Shown in pieces: positions 1 to 8,195 of a stretch of 23,310 nt of DNA; position 1 is the stretch's first letter; each line of letters starts with the position of its first letter. This DNA comes from Clostridiales bacterium (GTDB lineage Bacteria > Bacillota > Clostridia > Peptostreptococcales > Anaerovoracaceae). Location: assembly GCA_009785435.1 (NCBI GenBank), contig WQWG01000002.1, positions 1 through 23,310 of the forward strand. The letters are read 5' to 3'. The position numbers were made by a program, and so were the translations under genes. The notes beneath the pieces are model-generated. The model was not told where the DNA came from. It searched no databases and saw nothing but the letters and a program-made list of their open reading frames with translations.

Positions 1-3000
1 CGCTTGCTTTCAGAAAGCGCGATTCTGGCAGGTTTTCTGTATTTTTCAAAAAACTTGATTGCCAGCTTATTGATGATCATTTTGCTGTACTTGCCGGATA
101 AATGCTTAAAATTATATTCTGCGCTATACATTCCGTATAAGAAAAAGTCAATCAAGTCGAGGACGACGGCTTCACCGCCTTCTCTCTCAATAATGCCAAC
201 AATATCATTGTTCGCTGTGGGATGGTACTTGACAAGGATTTCCCCTACAACACCGACTTTTGGTTTCACCAACCCTTCGATCAGCGGCAATTCATCAAAC
301 GCCTGAACGATGGACTTCAGATTCTTTTTGTACGTCTTAATTTTACCATCTTTTATATTTTCAGCGGCGATGTGAGACCATTTTTCAAAAAGTTCATCAG
401 CGGAGCCCGGCACTTCCTCATACGGCCTCGTCGCATAGAGTACCCTCATGAATACATCACCATAGACCATACTCATCAGCATTCTTTTGATCAAGCTCAA
501 CGAAAGCTTAAATCCGGGGTTCTTCTCAAGCCCCGCCATATTGACTGAAACAACCGGGATCTGCTCCATGTTCAGGTCTGTAAAAGCCTTTCTCAGGAGC
601 GCAACATAATTGCTTGCTCTGCACCCTCCGCCGGTTTGAGACATAAACACCGCGGTCTTGTCGAGGTCATAGTCTCCTGATTTCAATGCAGATATGATTT
701 GCCCAAGAGAGACGATGGTCGGATAACACGCATCATTGTTGATGTATTTGAGCCCCTCTTCAACCGCATTTTTATCGACAGGCGGCAAAAGTTTCACCTG
801 ATAACCGGAGCTTCCAAGCGCAGCTTCAACAAACTGGAAATGAATCGGTGACATCTGAGGAATCAATATGGTATGCGTTTTTTTCATTTCAGCCGTAAAG
901 AATTTTCTTTTGTACGGCTTTTCATGCGCAATACGCTTGATTCGATACTTCTCCCGCGCTTCGATCGCCGCTTTCAAAGAACGTACCCTTATTTTCGCGG
1001 CACCGAGGTTCGTTCCCTCATCGATTTTAATCACCGTATAAAGCTTATTTGTGTTTTTTAACATTTCTTCGACTTGATCTGTCGATACAGCATCAAGGCC
1101 GCACCCAAACGAATTGAGCTGAATGACTTCAACGTCATCCGTGCCGCCCGCGAATAGTGCCGCCCTGTACAACCTTGAATGGTACATCCACTGATCCAGG
1201 ACGCGAATCGGCCGGTTTAATTTGACTGTATGGGCAATCGAATCCTCCGTCAATACAACCATATCAAATGACGTGATCAGTCGATCGATCCCCTTGTTGA
1301 TTTCAGGGTCAATGTGGTAAGGCCGCCCTGCAAGAATGATTGATTTCTTCTTATGGCCTCTCGCATACCGAATTGCGCGATCGCCCTCTTTCCTGACGTC
1401 TTCCTTAAATTTTGCATCCTCCGCGCGGGCGCTCTTCACTGCCTTTGATATTTCCGACATGGAAATTCCAAGTTCTCCAAAATATGCGTACAACGCTTTG
1501 GCAAGATTTTTATCATCGTCATACGGCAAAAATGGCTGAGCGAACTGAACGCCTTTTTCTTCAAACAAATCGTCCATATTGTTCCCGATCACTTCCGGAT
1601 ATGTCGCAACAATCGGGCAATTGTAATGATTTTGCGCACTTGCATCCTCTACACGTTCATAGTTGATGCACGGATAAAATATAAATTTAATGTCGTTGTC
1701 AACAAGCCACTTAATATGTCCGTGTACAATCTTTGCCGGATAACACGCTGTATCCGATGCAATGGTCTCCATCCCGCTCTCGTAGAGTGCTTTCGTTGTC
1801 TGTGGCGACAAAACGACCCTGAATCCCAATTTCGTAAAAAAAGTAAACCAGAACGGATAATTCTCATACATATTGAGGACTCTCGGTATGCCTACGCTGC
1901 CCCTTTTTGCATGCTTATCGGTAAGCGGCTCATATGAAAAAAGTCTTTTCGCCTTATACTCATACAAATTCGGAAGATTTCCGGTTGTTTTCTCTCGTCC
2001 CTCTCCCTTTTCACACCTGTTCCCTGTAACGAACCTTGAACTATCGTTGAATTTATTGATCGTCAAAAGGCATCGGTTTTCACATGCGTTGCATCTTGTA
2101 TGGGAATTATCAACTGTAAAAAGTTTCATCTCCGCAAGTGTCATAATCGACGACTGTGTGCCTTCAATATAATTTTCTTTCGCGATCAAAGCTGACCCGT
2201 ACGCCCCCATCAAGCCTGCGATGTCAGGCCTTGTTACGTGCTTTCCAAATATTTTTTCGATGCTTCTTAAAACCGCGTTATTGATGAACGTCCCGCCTTG
2301 AACGACGATTTTTTCACCGGCGTCATCGGTATTTCGCAGTTTAATGACCTTATACAATGCATTTTTGATAACGGAATATGATAGTCCCGCCGAAATGTCC
2401 CCGATTGTCGCGCCTTCTTTTTGCGCTTGTTTTACCTTTGAGTTCATAAATACGGTACATCTTGTCCCAAGATCAACGGGCGCTTTCGCAAAAAGTCCTT
2501 CTTGCGCGAAGCTGTCCGCGTCCATGTCGACCGATTTCGCATACGTTTCAATAAAAGAACCGCAGCCCGATGAACATGCTTCGTTCAACATGATGTTATA
2601 CACCGCGCCGTCCTTGATCTCCATACATTTCATGTCCTGGCCGCCGATATCGAGAATAAATTCAACGCCCGGTAAAAATTCTTCCGCAGCCCTGAAATGC
2701 GCCATCGTCTCAATTTCGCCAAAGTCAACTTTAAACGCCGTTTGAACGAACCCCTCACCGTAACCTGTCACGGTCGAATTTGCAATAAACGCGTCTTCCG
2801 GAAGCAAGCTATAAAGCTCACTCAGCATGCTCATAACCGCCTCCAGCGGTTTGCCCTCATTGCTCTGGTAAAATGAGTATAGCAGATAGTGGTCTTCGTC
2901 TATGAGAACGGCTTTCGTTGTCGTAGAGCCTGCGTCGATTCCCAAAAACGTTTTGCCTTTGGCTTTTTGTATGTCACGCCTTTTGATTTTGTTTTGATCA

Positions 3001-3896
3001 TGGCGGTTCGTAAATTCGCGATATTCTTCATCATTCTGAAACAGAGGTTCCATATATTTTGTATCTGAAACCACATCGGGATTTGCATTTTGAATTCTTG
3101 AAAGAAGTTCGGATATTTTTTGCGGCTCGTTTTTTTCAGCCATCATCGCAGCGCCGATGGCGACAAAATACTTTGACTCCTCCGGAAATATGATTTGATC
3201 ATCAGAAAGTTCAAGCGTTTCAACAAAACGTTTCCTGAGCTCAGGTAAAAATGCAAGCGGCCCACCCAAAAAGGCGACATTGCCTTTGATCGGTCTTCCG
3301 CAAGCAAGCCCGCTGATCGTCTGATTGACGACTGCCTGAAAAACCGAAACAGAAATGTCTTCAATGCTCGCCCCCTCATTGAGAAGCGGCTGGATATCCG
3401 TCTTCGCAAAAACGCCGCATCTCGCAGCGATCGGATAAATCAATTTATAATTCTTCGCAGCCTCATTCAGGCCTGTTGCGTCGCTGTTCAAAAGAATTGC
3501 CATTTGATCGATAAACGCACCGGTACCGCCTGCGCACGTACCGTTCATTCGCTGCTCGATCGTTGACCCATAAAATGTAATTTTCGCATCCTCTCCGCCA
3601 AGCTCAATCGCTACATCGGTGTCAGGAATCAGCGTTTCGACCGCCCTGCTGGCTGCGATGACTTCCTGCTCGAACTGAATGCCAAGGAGTGACGAAAGCG
3701 AAAGCCCGCCTGAGCCTGTTATCGTTGCTCTGACTGCTGTTTCTTTATATTGTTCATGCAATTCTTCTATCAGTTCCGCTACTTTATGAAATACATTCGA
3801 CATGTGTCTTTCATATTTGCTGAATAAAATCTCTCCATTTTGGTCAAGCAACACAAGTTTAACGGTCGTAGAGCCTACATCAATTCCAAGCCTCAT
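1..3896 (-). CDS. Giant acyl-CoA dehydratase activase-type protein (HgdC-HgdC-HgdB-like fusion), partial
   Basis: The frame stays open from the ATG at 3896 to the window edge, giving about 1298 residues with the C-terminus missing. Residues 1-265 and about 315-575 are two BcrAD/BadFG (HgdC-type) ASKHA ATPase domains. Each begins with a phosphate-binding GIDxGSTT motif (near 4 and 318). Each keeps the two Cys that bind the bridging [4Fe-4S] cluster in activases: TCAGGTGAF and ARCGVFAK in repeat 1, ACSSGCGSF and TRCTVFMNS in repeat 2. A CNACENRC...NRC cluster follows near residue 600. The remainder resembles DUF2229/COG3580-3581 and HgdB-like dehydratase components (GCGLDAVS, NDACYPT, GGGCRASN). 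Known family members use ATP to drive low-potential electron transfer to 2-hydroxyacyl-CoA dehydratases or double-cubane proteins. The substrate of this long fused class is not established. The RBS is GGAGG plus AAGGA before the ATG. Family is certain, reaction unknown. Confidence 0.9.
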   Translation of the reverse strand, partial: MRLGIDVGSTTVKLVLLDQNGEILFSKYERHMSNVFHKVAELIEELHEQYKETAVRATITGSGGLSLSSLLGIQFEQEVIAASRAVETLIPDTDVAIELGGEDAKITFYGSTIEQRMNGTCAGGTGAFIDQMAILLNSDATGLNEAAKNYKLIYPIAARCGVFAKTDIQPLLNEGASIEDISVSVFQAVVNQTISGLACGRPIKGNVAFLGGPLAFLPELRKRFVETLELSDDQIIFPEESKYFVAIGAAMMAEKNEPQKISELLSRIQNANPDVVSDTKYMEPLFQNDEEYREFTNRHDQNKIKRRDIQKAKGKTFLGIDAGSTTTKAVLIDEDHYLLYSFYQSNEGKPLEAVMSMLSELYSLLPEDAFIANSTVTGYGEGFVQTAFKVDFGEIETMAHFRAAEEFLPGVEFILDIGGQDMKCMEIKDGAVYNIMLNEACSSGCGSFIETYAKSVDMDADSFAQEGLFAKAPVDLGTRCTVFMNSKVKQAQKEGATIGDISAGLSYSVIKNALYKVIKLRNTDDAGEKIVVQGGTFINNAVLRSIEKIFGKHVTRPDIAGLMGAYGSALIAKENYIEGTQSSIMTLAEMKLFTVDNSHTRCNACENRCLLTINKFNDSSRFVTGNRCEKGEGREKTTGNLPNLYEYKAKRLFSYEPLTDKHAKRGSVGIPRVLNMYENYPFWFTFFTKLGFRVVLSPQTTKALYESGMETIASDTACYPAKIVHGHIKWLVDNDIKFIFYPCINYERVEDASAQNHYNCPIVATYPEVIGNNMDDLFEEKGVQFAQPFLPYDDDKNLAKALYAYFGELGISMSEISKAVKSARAEDAKFKEDVRKEGDRAIRYARGHKKKSIILAGRPYHIDPEINKGIDRLITSFDMVVLTEDSIAHTVKLNRPIRVLDQWMYHSRLYRAALFAGGTDDVEVIQLNSFGCGLDAVSTDQVEEMLKNTNKLYTVIKIDEGTNLGAAKIRVRSLKAAIEAREKYRIKRIAHEKPYKRKFFTAEMKKTHTILIPQMSPIHFQFVEAALGSSGYQVKLLPPVDKNAVEEGLKYINNDACYPTIVSLGQIISALKSGDYDLDKTAVFMSQTGGGCRASNYVALLRKAFTDLNMEQIPVVSVNMAGLEKNPGFKLSLSLIKRMLMSMVYGDVFMRVLYATRPYEEVPGSADELFEKWSHIAAENIKDGKIKTYKKNLKSIVQAFDELPLIEGLVKPKVGVVGEILVKYHPTANNDIVGIIEREGGEAVVLDLIDFFLYGMYSAEYNFKHLSGKYSKMIINKLAIKFFEKYRKPARIALSESK

Positions 3897-3940
3897 GAAT
3901 TCCTTAATTCCTCCATTTTGCCATACATCTAATCTTCAAT

Positions 3941-3969
3941 ATTATATCATAAGTTTATGTGTATGCCAA
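3941..3969 (-). promoter_or_regulatory. Strong sigma-A promoter of the giant activase gene
   Basis: On the minus strand, TTGGCA (3964-3969), a 17-nt spacer and TATAAT (3941-3946) form a near-consensus promoter. A TG one base upstream of the -10 makes it also an extended -10. The predicted start near 3934 leaves a leader of about 38 nt. The upstream gene's terminator lies directly in front, so this is a separate transcription unit. Confidence 0.85.
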
Positions 3970-3975
3970 TGTTAT

Positions 3976-4014
3976 AAAAAGCAAAAAGCCGGCCATCTTT
4001 GCGACAACCGGCTT
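3976..4014 (-). terminator. Rho-independent terminator of the YcdB/SLH gene
   Basis: Just after the stop at 4037, read on the minus strand, AAGCCGG pairs with CCGGCTT (4008-4014 with 3986-3992). The hairpin is followed by TTTTTGCTTTTT. It ends a few bases from the -35 of the next gene. Confidence 0.85.
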
Positions 4015-4036
4015 ACGTGCTTATGAATTTCTTATT

Positions 4037-6076
4037 TTATCTGCTATTCAGTAAATTCAGTATGACGACGGCTGATTGTGCTCTGGTCATATTGAAAGCT
4101 CCATTGAAGTTGCCCCTTGTATCGCCTTGCATGATGCCCAGCGCTCTGACAAGCGCCGTATAGCCGAGATATCCCTCAGCAATTGTATCATTGAAATGAT
4201 TGATGAATATACTGTCGTCCTGCGCTGCCTTTTCAAGCCCTAAATACCGGATTGCGAACTTCGCCGCATCCTGTCTGGCCAAAATACTGTCCGGTGCGAT
4301 TTCTTCTCTCGTGATCATTCTGTTTTGAACGAGCATATTATAAAATTCGTCTTGTGAGAAAAAGGATTGCATCGGCGCGTACAAATATCTTAAAAACTCT
4401 TCCTGCGTGATTTCAGCACTTCCGTTAAAGCTGCTTCCGGGTAGGAAAAATCCGTTGTCAAGCAATATCCTGACGGTCTCTTCATACCATCTTCCCTCAA
4501 TGTCATCATACGAAAGTACACTTACGAGAGGCCTGAATGGCTGGCCGTCATGTCCGATTTTAGCCCCTGTCGCAGGATCGAGTGAAAAAATAGGTGAACT
4601 CATAAATCCATACACCAATTTCATATTGTCGTCCGATATACGCGTATACAACAAGCCAAACCCACTGTCTGCCGCATAGATATCAAATGCTTCTTCCATC
4701 GATATTCCGCCCGTGATCGCAGGGAATTGTAACCCATCGTGCCAATTTAGATGGTAATGCGTTATTCTGCCGCTTGATGAATCAACAGCGATTGAAATAA
4801 AGTTATGCGGGAAATTAACGCCGTTTACAGTCCTGATAAACGTAAAGGTGTACGAGAAGTTTTCAATAGCCGGTAATGGCTGAATGCGTGAAGTGCTTCG
4901 GTTTTCATCAAACACGGTTTGACTGAATCTGTCCGCAGCAACGCTGTTGATAAACTGACGCGCTGTCCGCTCTGCAGTTTCAATGGATACTGTCGTTGAC
5001 GGCCTGTTTCTTTGCTGGCCTCCGAAATTGAAGAACGAAACCAATTCTCCGGTCACTGCATTGATCGTCGCAGCGTAATCTTCAAATTGCAAATGCCAGT
5101 CAAAAATCGCTCTGTCATCAAATCTGGCACTCAAATGCGCATGTGTCAGTGTTGATGAAGCAGACAAGCTCGGCACTCTTGACGTTGCGTATCTGACCGC
5201 TTGTTCCCTTGTGATCATTCCCGCCACATTGTCAACGGCATCTCTTTCTCCGGGCGTAAGCTCACTCTCTGCCACGCCCATGCCATCTTGGGCACCGCCA
5301 AAACCTCTGGCTGAAGCCCAATGCATATTGGTGCCGGATACAATCTCTCCCGATTCTGCATCGACAAATTGGCTTGTATTGATGATCAACGCAGGAAATA
5401 TAATCATTTGCTGATCATGAAAATCAAAAAACGAGCGATATTCAATCGAAAGACTTCCACTTTCGATGAATGCTTCTTTTGCTTCCGCTGCGCTTATTTT
5501 TTCTTCCGGTACAGGAAACGCCATGTCTCTGTTAAAATTACTAGGCCCGAAATAACTGGATACACGTTCGGTCACTTGATCCACATCGATGGAAAACATC
5601 ATGTCGCTTACGGGAAATCCGTTCATATAAGCGCCAAAGATGTAGGTAAATCGCCATTCGCTTGAATGAAAATCCCTTAACCGGATGTCATCGATTTCAG
5701 ACGGTGCTACTTTGGATAAAAATTCCTCAGCAATCCTTTGCCCTTGTTGACGACTCATCGTCCCAAGTCCACCATCTTCTCTTCGTTGGTTCGCGAAGAA
5801 ATTTAAAATGGTTCCCTCATCATTGATTGTCACAGAGTATGACAAGTCAAAATTTTGGTCACGCCAGTTCAAACTCCATGTTCTCCCTCCGTTTGCAGGG
5901 TCTTCCCATGAACTATGCTCAAAAATAGATGCTTCCCTTGGGATATCAATGACAGCCCTTGCCCTTTGGATCGCACGCTCCAGCGCCGCGCCGCCCTCAG
6001 GCGATGAACCAAAGACAGGTACCGCGGAAACCGCAAGCAACGCTGCGACCAAGATAACGCTCATGAACTTTCTCAT
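4037..6076 (-). CDS. Secreted YcdB/YcdC-type (PepSY-like) protein with C-terminal SLH repeats
   Basis: This is a 679-residue protein with a signal peptide (MRKFMS, hydrophobic core, cut near 'VFGSS'). It contains at least two repeats of the YcdB/YcdC type, which alternate 'W...DG.I..F.N' strands with short amphipathic helices such as 'AERTARQFINSV'. This is the PepSY-related fold often found in exported Clostridia/Bacillus proteins. Residues about 540-679 form three degenerate SLH modules. The last is clearest: a 'F.DT' opening, 'GIMQGDTRGNFNG' and 'MTRAQSAVVILNLL'. SLH modules normally bind pyruvylated secondary wall polymers, so the protein is probably anchored in the envelope. The biochemical role of the N-terminal repeats is unknown. 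Start: ATG at 6076 with GGAGG 10 nt upstream. It is a single-gene unit flanked by its own promoter and terminator. Confidence 0.85.
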   Translation of the reverse strand: MRKFMSVILVAALLAVSAVPVFGSSPEGGAALERAIQRARAVIDIPREASIFEHSSWEDPANGGRTWSLNWRDQNFDLSYSVTINDEGTILNFFANQRREDGGLGTMSRQQGQRIAEEFLSKVAPSEIDDIRLRDFHSSEWRFTYIFGAYMNGFPVSDMMFSIDVDQVTERVSSYFGPSNFNRDMAFPVPEEKISAAEAKEAFIESGSLSIEYRSFFDFHDQQMIIFPALIINTSQFVDAESGEIVSGTNMHWASARGFGGAQDGMGVAESELTPGERDAVDNVAGMITREQAVRYATSRVPSLSASSTLTHAHLSARFDDRAIFDWHLQFEDYAATINAVTGELVSFFNFGGQQRNRPSTTVSIETAERTARQFINSVAADRFSQTVFDENRSTSRIQPLPAIENFSYTFTFIRTVNGVNFPHNFISIAVDSSSGRITHYHLNWHDGLQFPAITGGISMEEAFDIYAADSGFGLLYTRISDDNMKLVYGFMSSPIFSLDPATGAKIGHDGQPFRPLVSVLSYDDIEGRWYEETVRILLDNGFFLPGSSFNGSAEITQEEFLRYLYAPMQSFFSQDEFYNMLVQNRMITREEIAPDSILARQDAAKFAIRYLGLEKAAQDDSIFINHFNDTIAEGYLGYTALVRALGIMQGDTRGNFNGAFNMTRAQSAVVILNLLNSR

Positions 6077-6141
6077 TAAATGTATACCTCCATTTGTTTT
6101 TTAGCTACTTAAAAAATAAGCTTGTATGATTTGCTTTTCAT

Positions 6142-6169
6142 TAGACGACGTATCTTGAAATTTGTTCCA
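6142..6169 (-). promoter_or_regulatory. Candidate ECF-sigma promoter (TGGAAC-N16-CGTCTA)
   Basis: On the minus strand, TGGAAC (6164-6169) lies exactly 16 nt from CGTCTA (6142-6147). This fits the ECF consensus of Firmicutes (TGAAAC, 16-17 nt, CGTC). No convincing sigma-A promoter was found in the same 130-nt gap. The start would lie near 6135, leaving a leader of about 58 nt. The controlling sigma factor is not in the window. Confidence 0.6.
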
Positions 6170-6209
6170 TATTATTTCCGTCGTTTCTCAAATGATGTGA
6201 TTGTTGTAG

Positions 6210-6246
6210 AAAAATCCAATGCCCCGTTTTAAAAGCGAGGCATTGG
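6210..6246 (-). terminator. Rho-independent terminator of rnpB
   Basis: Downstream of rnpB on the minus strand, CCAATGCCTCG pairs over 11 bp (one G-T pair) with CGGGGCATTGG, around a 9-nt A/T-rich loop. It is followed by ATTTTTC. It sits about 16 nt past the predicted 3' end of the RNA. Confidence 0.9.
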
Positions 6247-6261
6247 AGCAATTGATTCAAA

Positions 6262-6612
6262 AATGGGCAAGTCTATAAGCCGGGTTCTGTATTTGACAAC
6301 CATCTATCTAGGCCTGCCGTTACCGACAGGCTCATGCGGCCTACCAACCGGGCAGCGACGGGCAGCCGCTTTTTGCGCCCTATTTGGCCTTGCTCCGAGT
6401 GGGGTTTACACGGCCGGCATGTTACCATGCCGCCGGTGAGCTCTTACCTCACCATTTCAACCTTACCACAGCATAACCTGTTTCGGCGGAATGTTTCTGT
6501 TGCACTTTCCCTAAAGTTACCTTCGCCGGACGTTATCCGGCACCCTCGCCCTGTGGAGCCCGGACTTTCCTCATGTCGCATTCGCGACACGCAGCTGTCT
6601 GGCTTACCCAAT
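6262..6612 (-). ncRNA. rnpB: RNase P RNA, type A
   Basis: This is the catalytic RNA of RNase P, which removes tRNA 5' leaders together with the RnpA protein. On the minus strand the conserved GAGGAAAGTCCGGGCTCC box lies near the 5' end. It is followed by GGGAAAGTGCAACAGAAA, the GGTAAGAGCTCACC segment, GGAGCAAGGCCAAATAGGG and the 3' TAGATAGATGGTTGTC core. The ends were set from the P1 helix, GGGTAAG (6603-6609) with CTTGCCC (6265-6271). The P10-P14 region resembles the type A RNA of E. coli, not the Bacillus type B form, which argues against Bacilli. Exact mature ends may differ by a few nucleotides. Confidence 0.95.
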
Positions 6613-6629
6613 TTTTTATGATCTATGAT

Positions 6630-6638
6630 AGTATATCA
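6630..6638 (-). promoter_or_regulatory. Extended -10 promoter of rnpB
   Basis: On the minus strand the 9-mer TGATATACT is an extended -10 element whose TGA is also the stop codon of the nif3-like gene. It would start transcription near 6622-6623, about 10 nt before the predicted 5' end of rnpB. No good -35 is present, as is usual for extended -10 promoters. Confidence 0.6.
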
Positions 6639-7421
6639 TGGATATGTCACAAATGGATCAATATTTATTGCTGATAAAATAATTTCAACGTCACTGCCGA
6701 TCGCCTTTTTAAGCTTTGCAGCAAGATTTTCTACAAAGAACTTTTCCGTACCGTAATGCCCCGCGTCGATCAGGCATATGCCCTTTTCCAGAGCATACTG
6801 CGCATCATGGTACCTGACATCTCCTGTAATATATAGCTCACATCCTGAATTTGCCGCTTCATCGATCGTATCCCGATTGCTTCCGGCACCACTGCAAATT
6901 CCAACTTTTTGGATTGGCGTCAAAGGATTTCCGACAACATTGATATGTTCCAGTCCTAAAGCGTCTTTCACATAGCTGCAAACCGCTTCAAAAGACATCT
7001 TCGCAGGAAGTTCCCCCATGCTTCCGATGTAACTTTTATTTCCGCCAAACTTCTCTGTGTTCGCGAGGTTCAACTTGAAAGCGATGTAATCACTGTTTCC
7101 CCCATCTACCACATCAAAGTTCGTATGCGCCGAATAGACAGAAATGTCCGCTTTGATCAATTCAATAAAATGGTTTCCAATGATCGTATTGTTGTCAACT
7201 TTGCGCAAAGGGCTGAACAAAAGAGGGTGATGTGTAATGATAAGGTCAACGGCCTTTTCTTTTGCTTCATGGATCACGTCTCTTGTGATTTCCAGCGTGA
7301 CCAATACGCGCTTGATCTCTTTTGAACCGACGTATAGCTGCACGCCTGAATTGTCCCATTCCACGGCAAGTTCAGGATTTGCGATCTCTTCCATGACCGC
7401 CACAATTTGATCAAAAACCAT
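6636..7421 (-). CDS. Nif3-like dinuclear metal-centre protein (YqfO/GTP cyclohydrolase I type 2 family)
   Basis: A 261-residue member of the Nif3/DUF34 family, conserved in nearly all bacteria. Metal-site motifs are present: 'IITHHPLLF' near residue 61, 'HTNFD' near 99, and 'AGHYGTE' near 220. Its length matches the short form, which lacks the PII-like insert seen in Bacillus YqfO. The family binds two metal ions and forms hexamers. Annotated functions (GTP cyclohydrolase type 2, metal-cofactor delivery) are disputed, so I assign none. It lies 14 nt downstream of trmK in the same transcription direction, and trmK-nif3 adjacency is common in Firmicutes. It is the last protein gene before rnpB, and its stop codon overlaps the rnpB promoter. 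Confidence 0.92.
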   Translation of the reverse strand: MVFDQIVAVMEEIANPELAVEWDNSGVQLYVGSKEIKRVLVTLEITRDVIHEAKEKAVDLIITHHPLLFSPLRKVDNNTIIGNHFIELIKADISVYSAHTNFDVVDGGNSDYIAFKLNLANTEKFGGNKSYIGSMGELPAKMSFEAVCSYVKDALGLEHINVVGNPLTPIQKVGICSGAGSNRDTIDEAANSGCELYITGDVRYHDAQYALEKGICLIDAGHYGTEKFFVENLAAKLKKAIGSDVEIILSAINIDPFVTYP

Positions 7422-7435
7422 TTTCGCCTCCTTTG

Positions 7436-8167
7436 CTATGCCTCAAGAATAACATCCAAATTTGCATCGATCTGTTCCAGAAATTTGATTCTGTTTTCAA
7501 TCTTGCTTTTTTTCTCAATATCCTCTGTTTTCCCGTCAATCATCGCTTTTAAGATTTGTTTTTCTATGTTAAGTTTTTCATTGATAAACAGTTTAAATGT
7601 TTTTTCGTTTTTTCCCGCCAAGTTGCGAGGCATTTCGTATTCGATTTCATCCGGATAATCATCCAGCGATGGCCGTGCCTCTATGCATTGAGGAGGTTCT
7701 ACCACCAAGATTTCGCATACCCGTTTCCCCTCTTCTGCAAGCAATTCCGAAACGATTTTAAATCCCGCTTGATCAAGCCAGTATCTCAGTTTCCCGCTGC
7801 CGTTTCTTGGCTGCAATATATATCTGCGAAATGATGCCGTTTTTGATAGATCGCTTTCAAAGATATGCGTCATCAGCACGCCGCCCACGCCCGCAATGAC
7901 AACAACATCCACTTCGCTCTCTTCGATCGGCGCAAGGCCATCACCCAAACGAAAATGGATATCTGAATGACTGAACCGCCGTTCAAAAGCTTCTATCGCC
8001 TTATGTAAAGAACCTGCGCTGATGTCCGTCATGATCACTTTGGGACACCGGCCGTTTTCCCATAAATACAGCGATAAAAAACCATGGTCAGTCCCGACAT
8101 CGGCCATGGTTTGCCCTATTTCTATTTGCTGTGCAATCGTCTTAAGCCGCTTGCTTAACTTTATCAT
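7436..8167 (-). CDS. trmK: tRNA (adenine(22)-N1)-methyltransferase TrmK
   Basis: A 243-residue Rossmann-fold methyltransferase. It uses S-adenosylmethionine to make m1A at position 22 of tRNA, an enzyme known from Bacillus subtilis (YqfN). The SAM-binding motif 'MADVGTDHGFLSLYL' lies at about residues 20-35, 'VIMTDIS' follows, and 'LGDGLAPI' and 'VVVIAGVGG' continue the fold. 'LQPRNGSGKLRYWL' is a family hallmark. The C-terminal half (170-243) is a charged helical region. The start is ATG at 8167; the RBS is weak ('GGGCAGTGA'). It sits 28 nt after rpoD, as in many Clostridia. Confidence 0.93.
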   Translation of the reverse strand: MIKLSKRLKTIAQQIEIGQTMADVGTDHGFLSLYLWENGRCPKVIMTDISAGSLHKAIEAFERRFSHSDIHFRLGDGLAPIEESEVDVVVIAGVGGVLMTHIFESDLSKTASFRRYILQPRNGSGKLRYWLDQAGFKIVSELLAEEGKRVCEILVVEPPQCIEARPSLDDYPDEIEYEMPRNLAGKNEKTFKLFINEKLNIEKQILKAMIDGKTEDIEKKSKIENRIKFLEQIDANLDVILEA

Positions 8168-8195
8168 ATTTCACTGCCCATTTGAATCCTACGAA

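Noticed and set aside
5321..5665. Plus-strand open frame of 114 aa opposite the YcdB/SLH gene.
   Set aside because: It resembles no protein family, has no RBS, and lies fully inside a well-supported gene.
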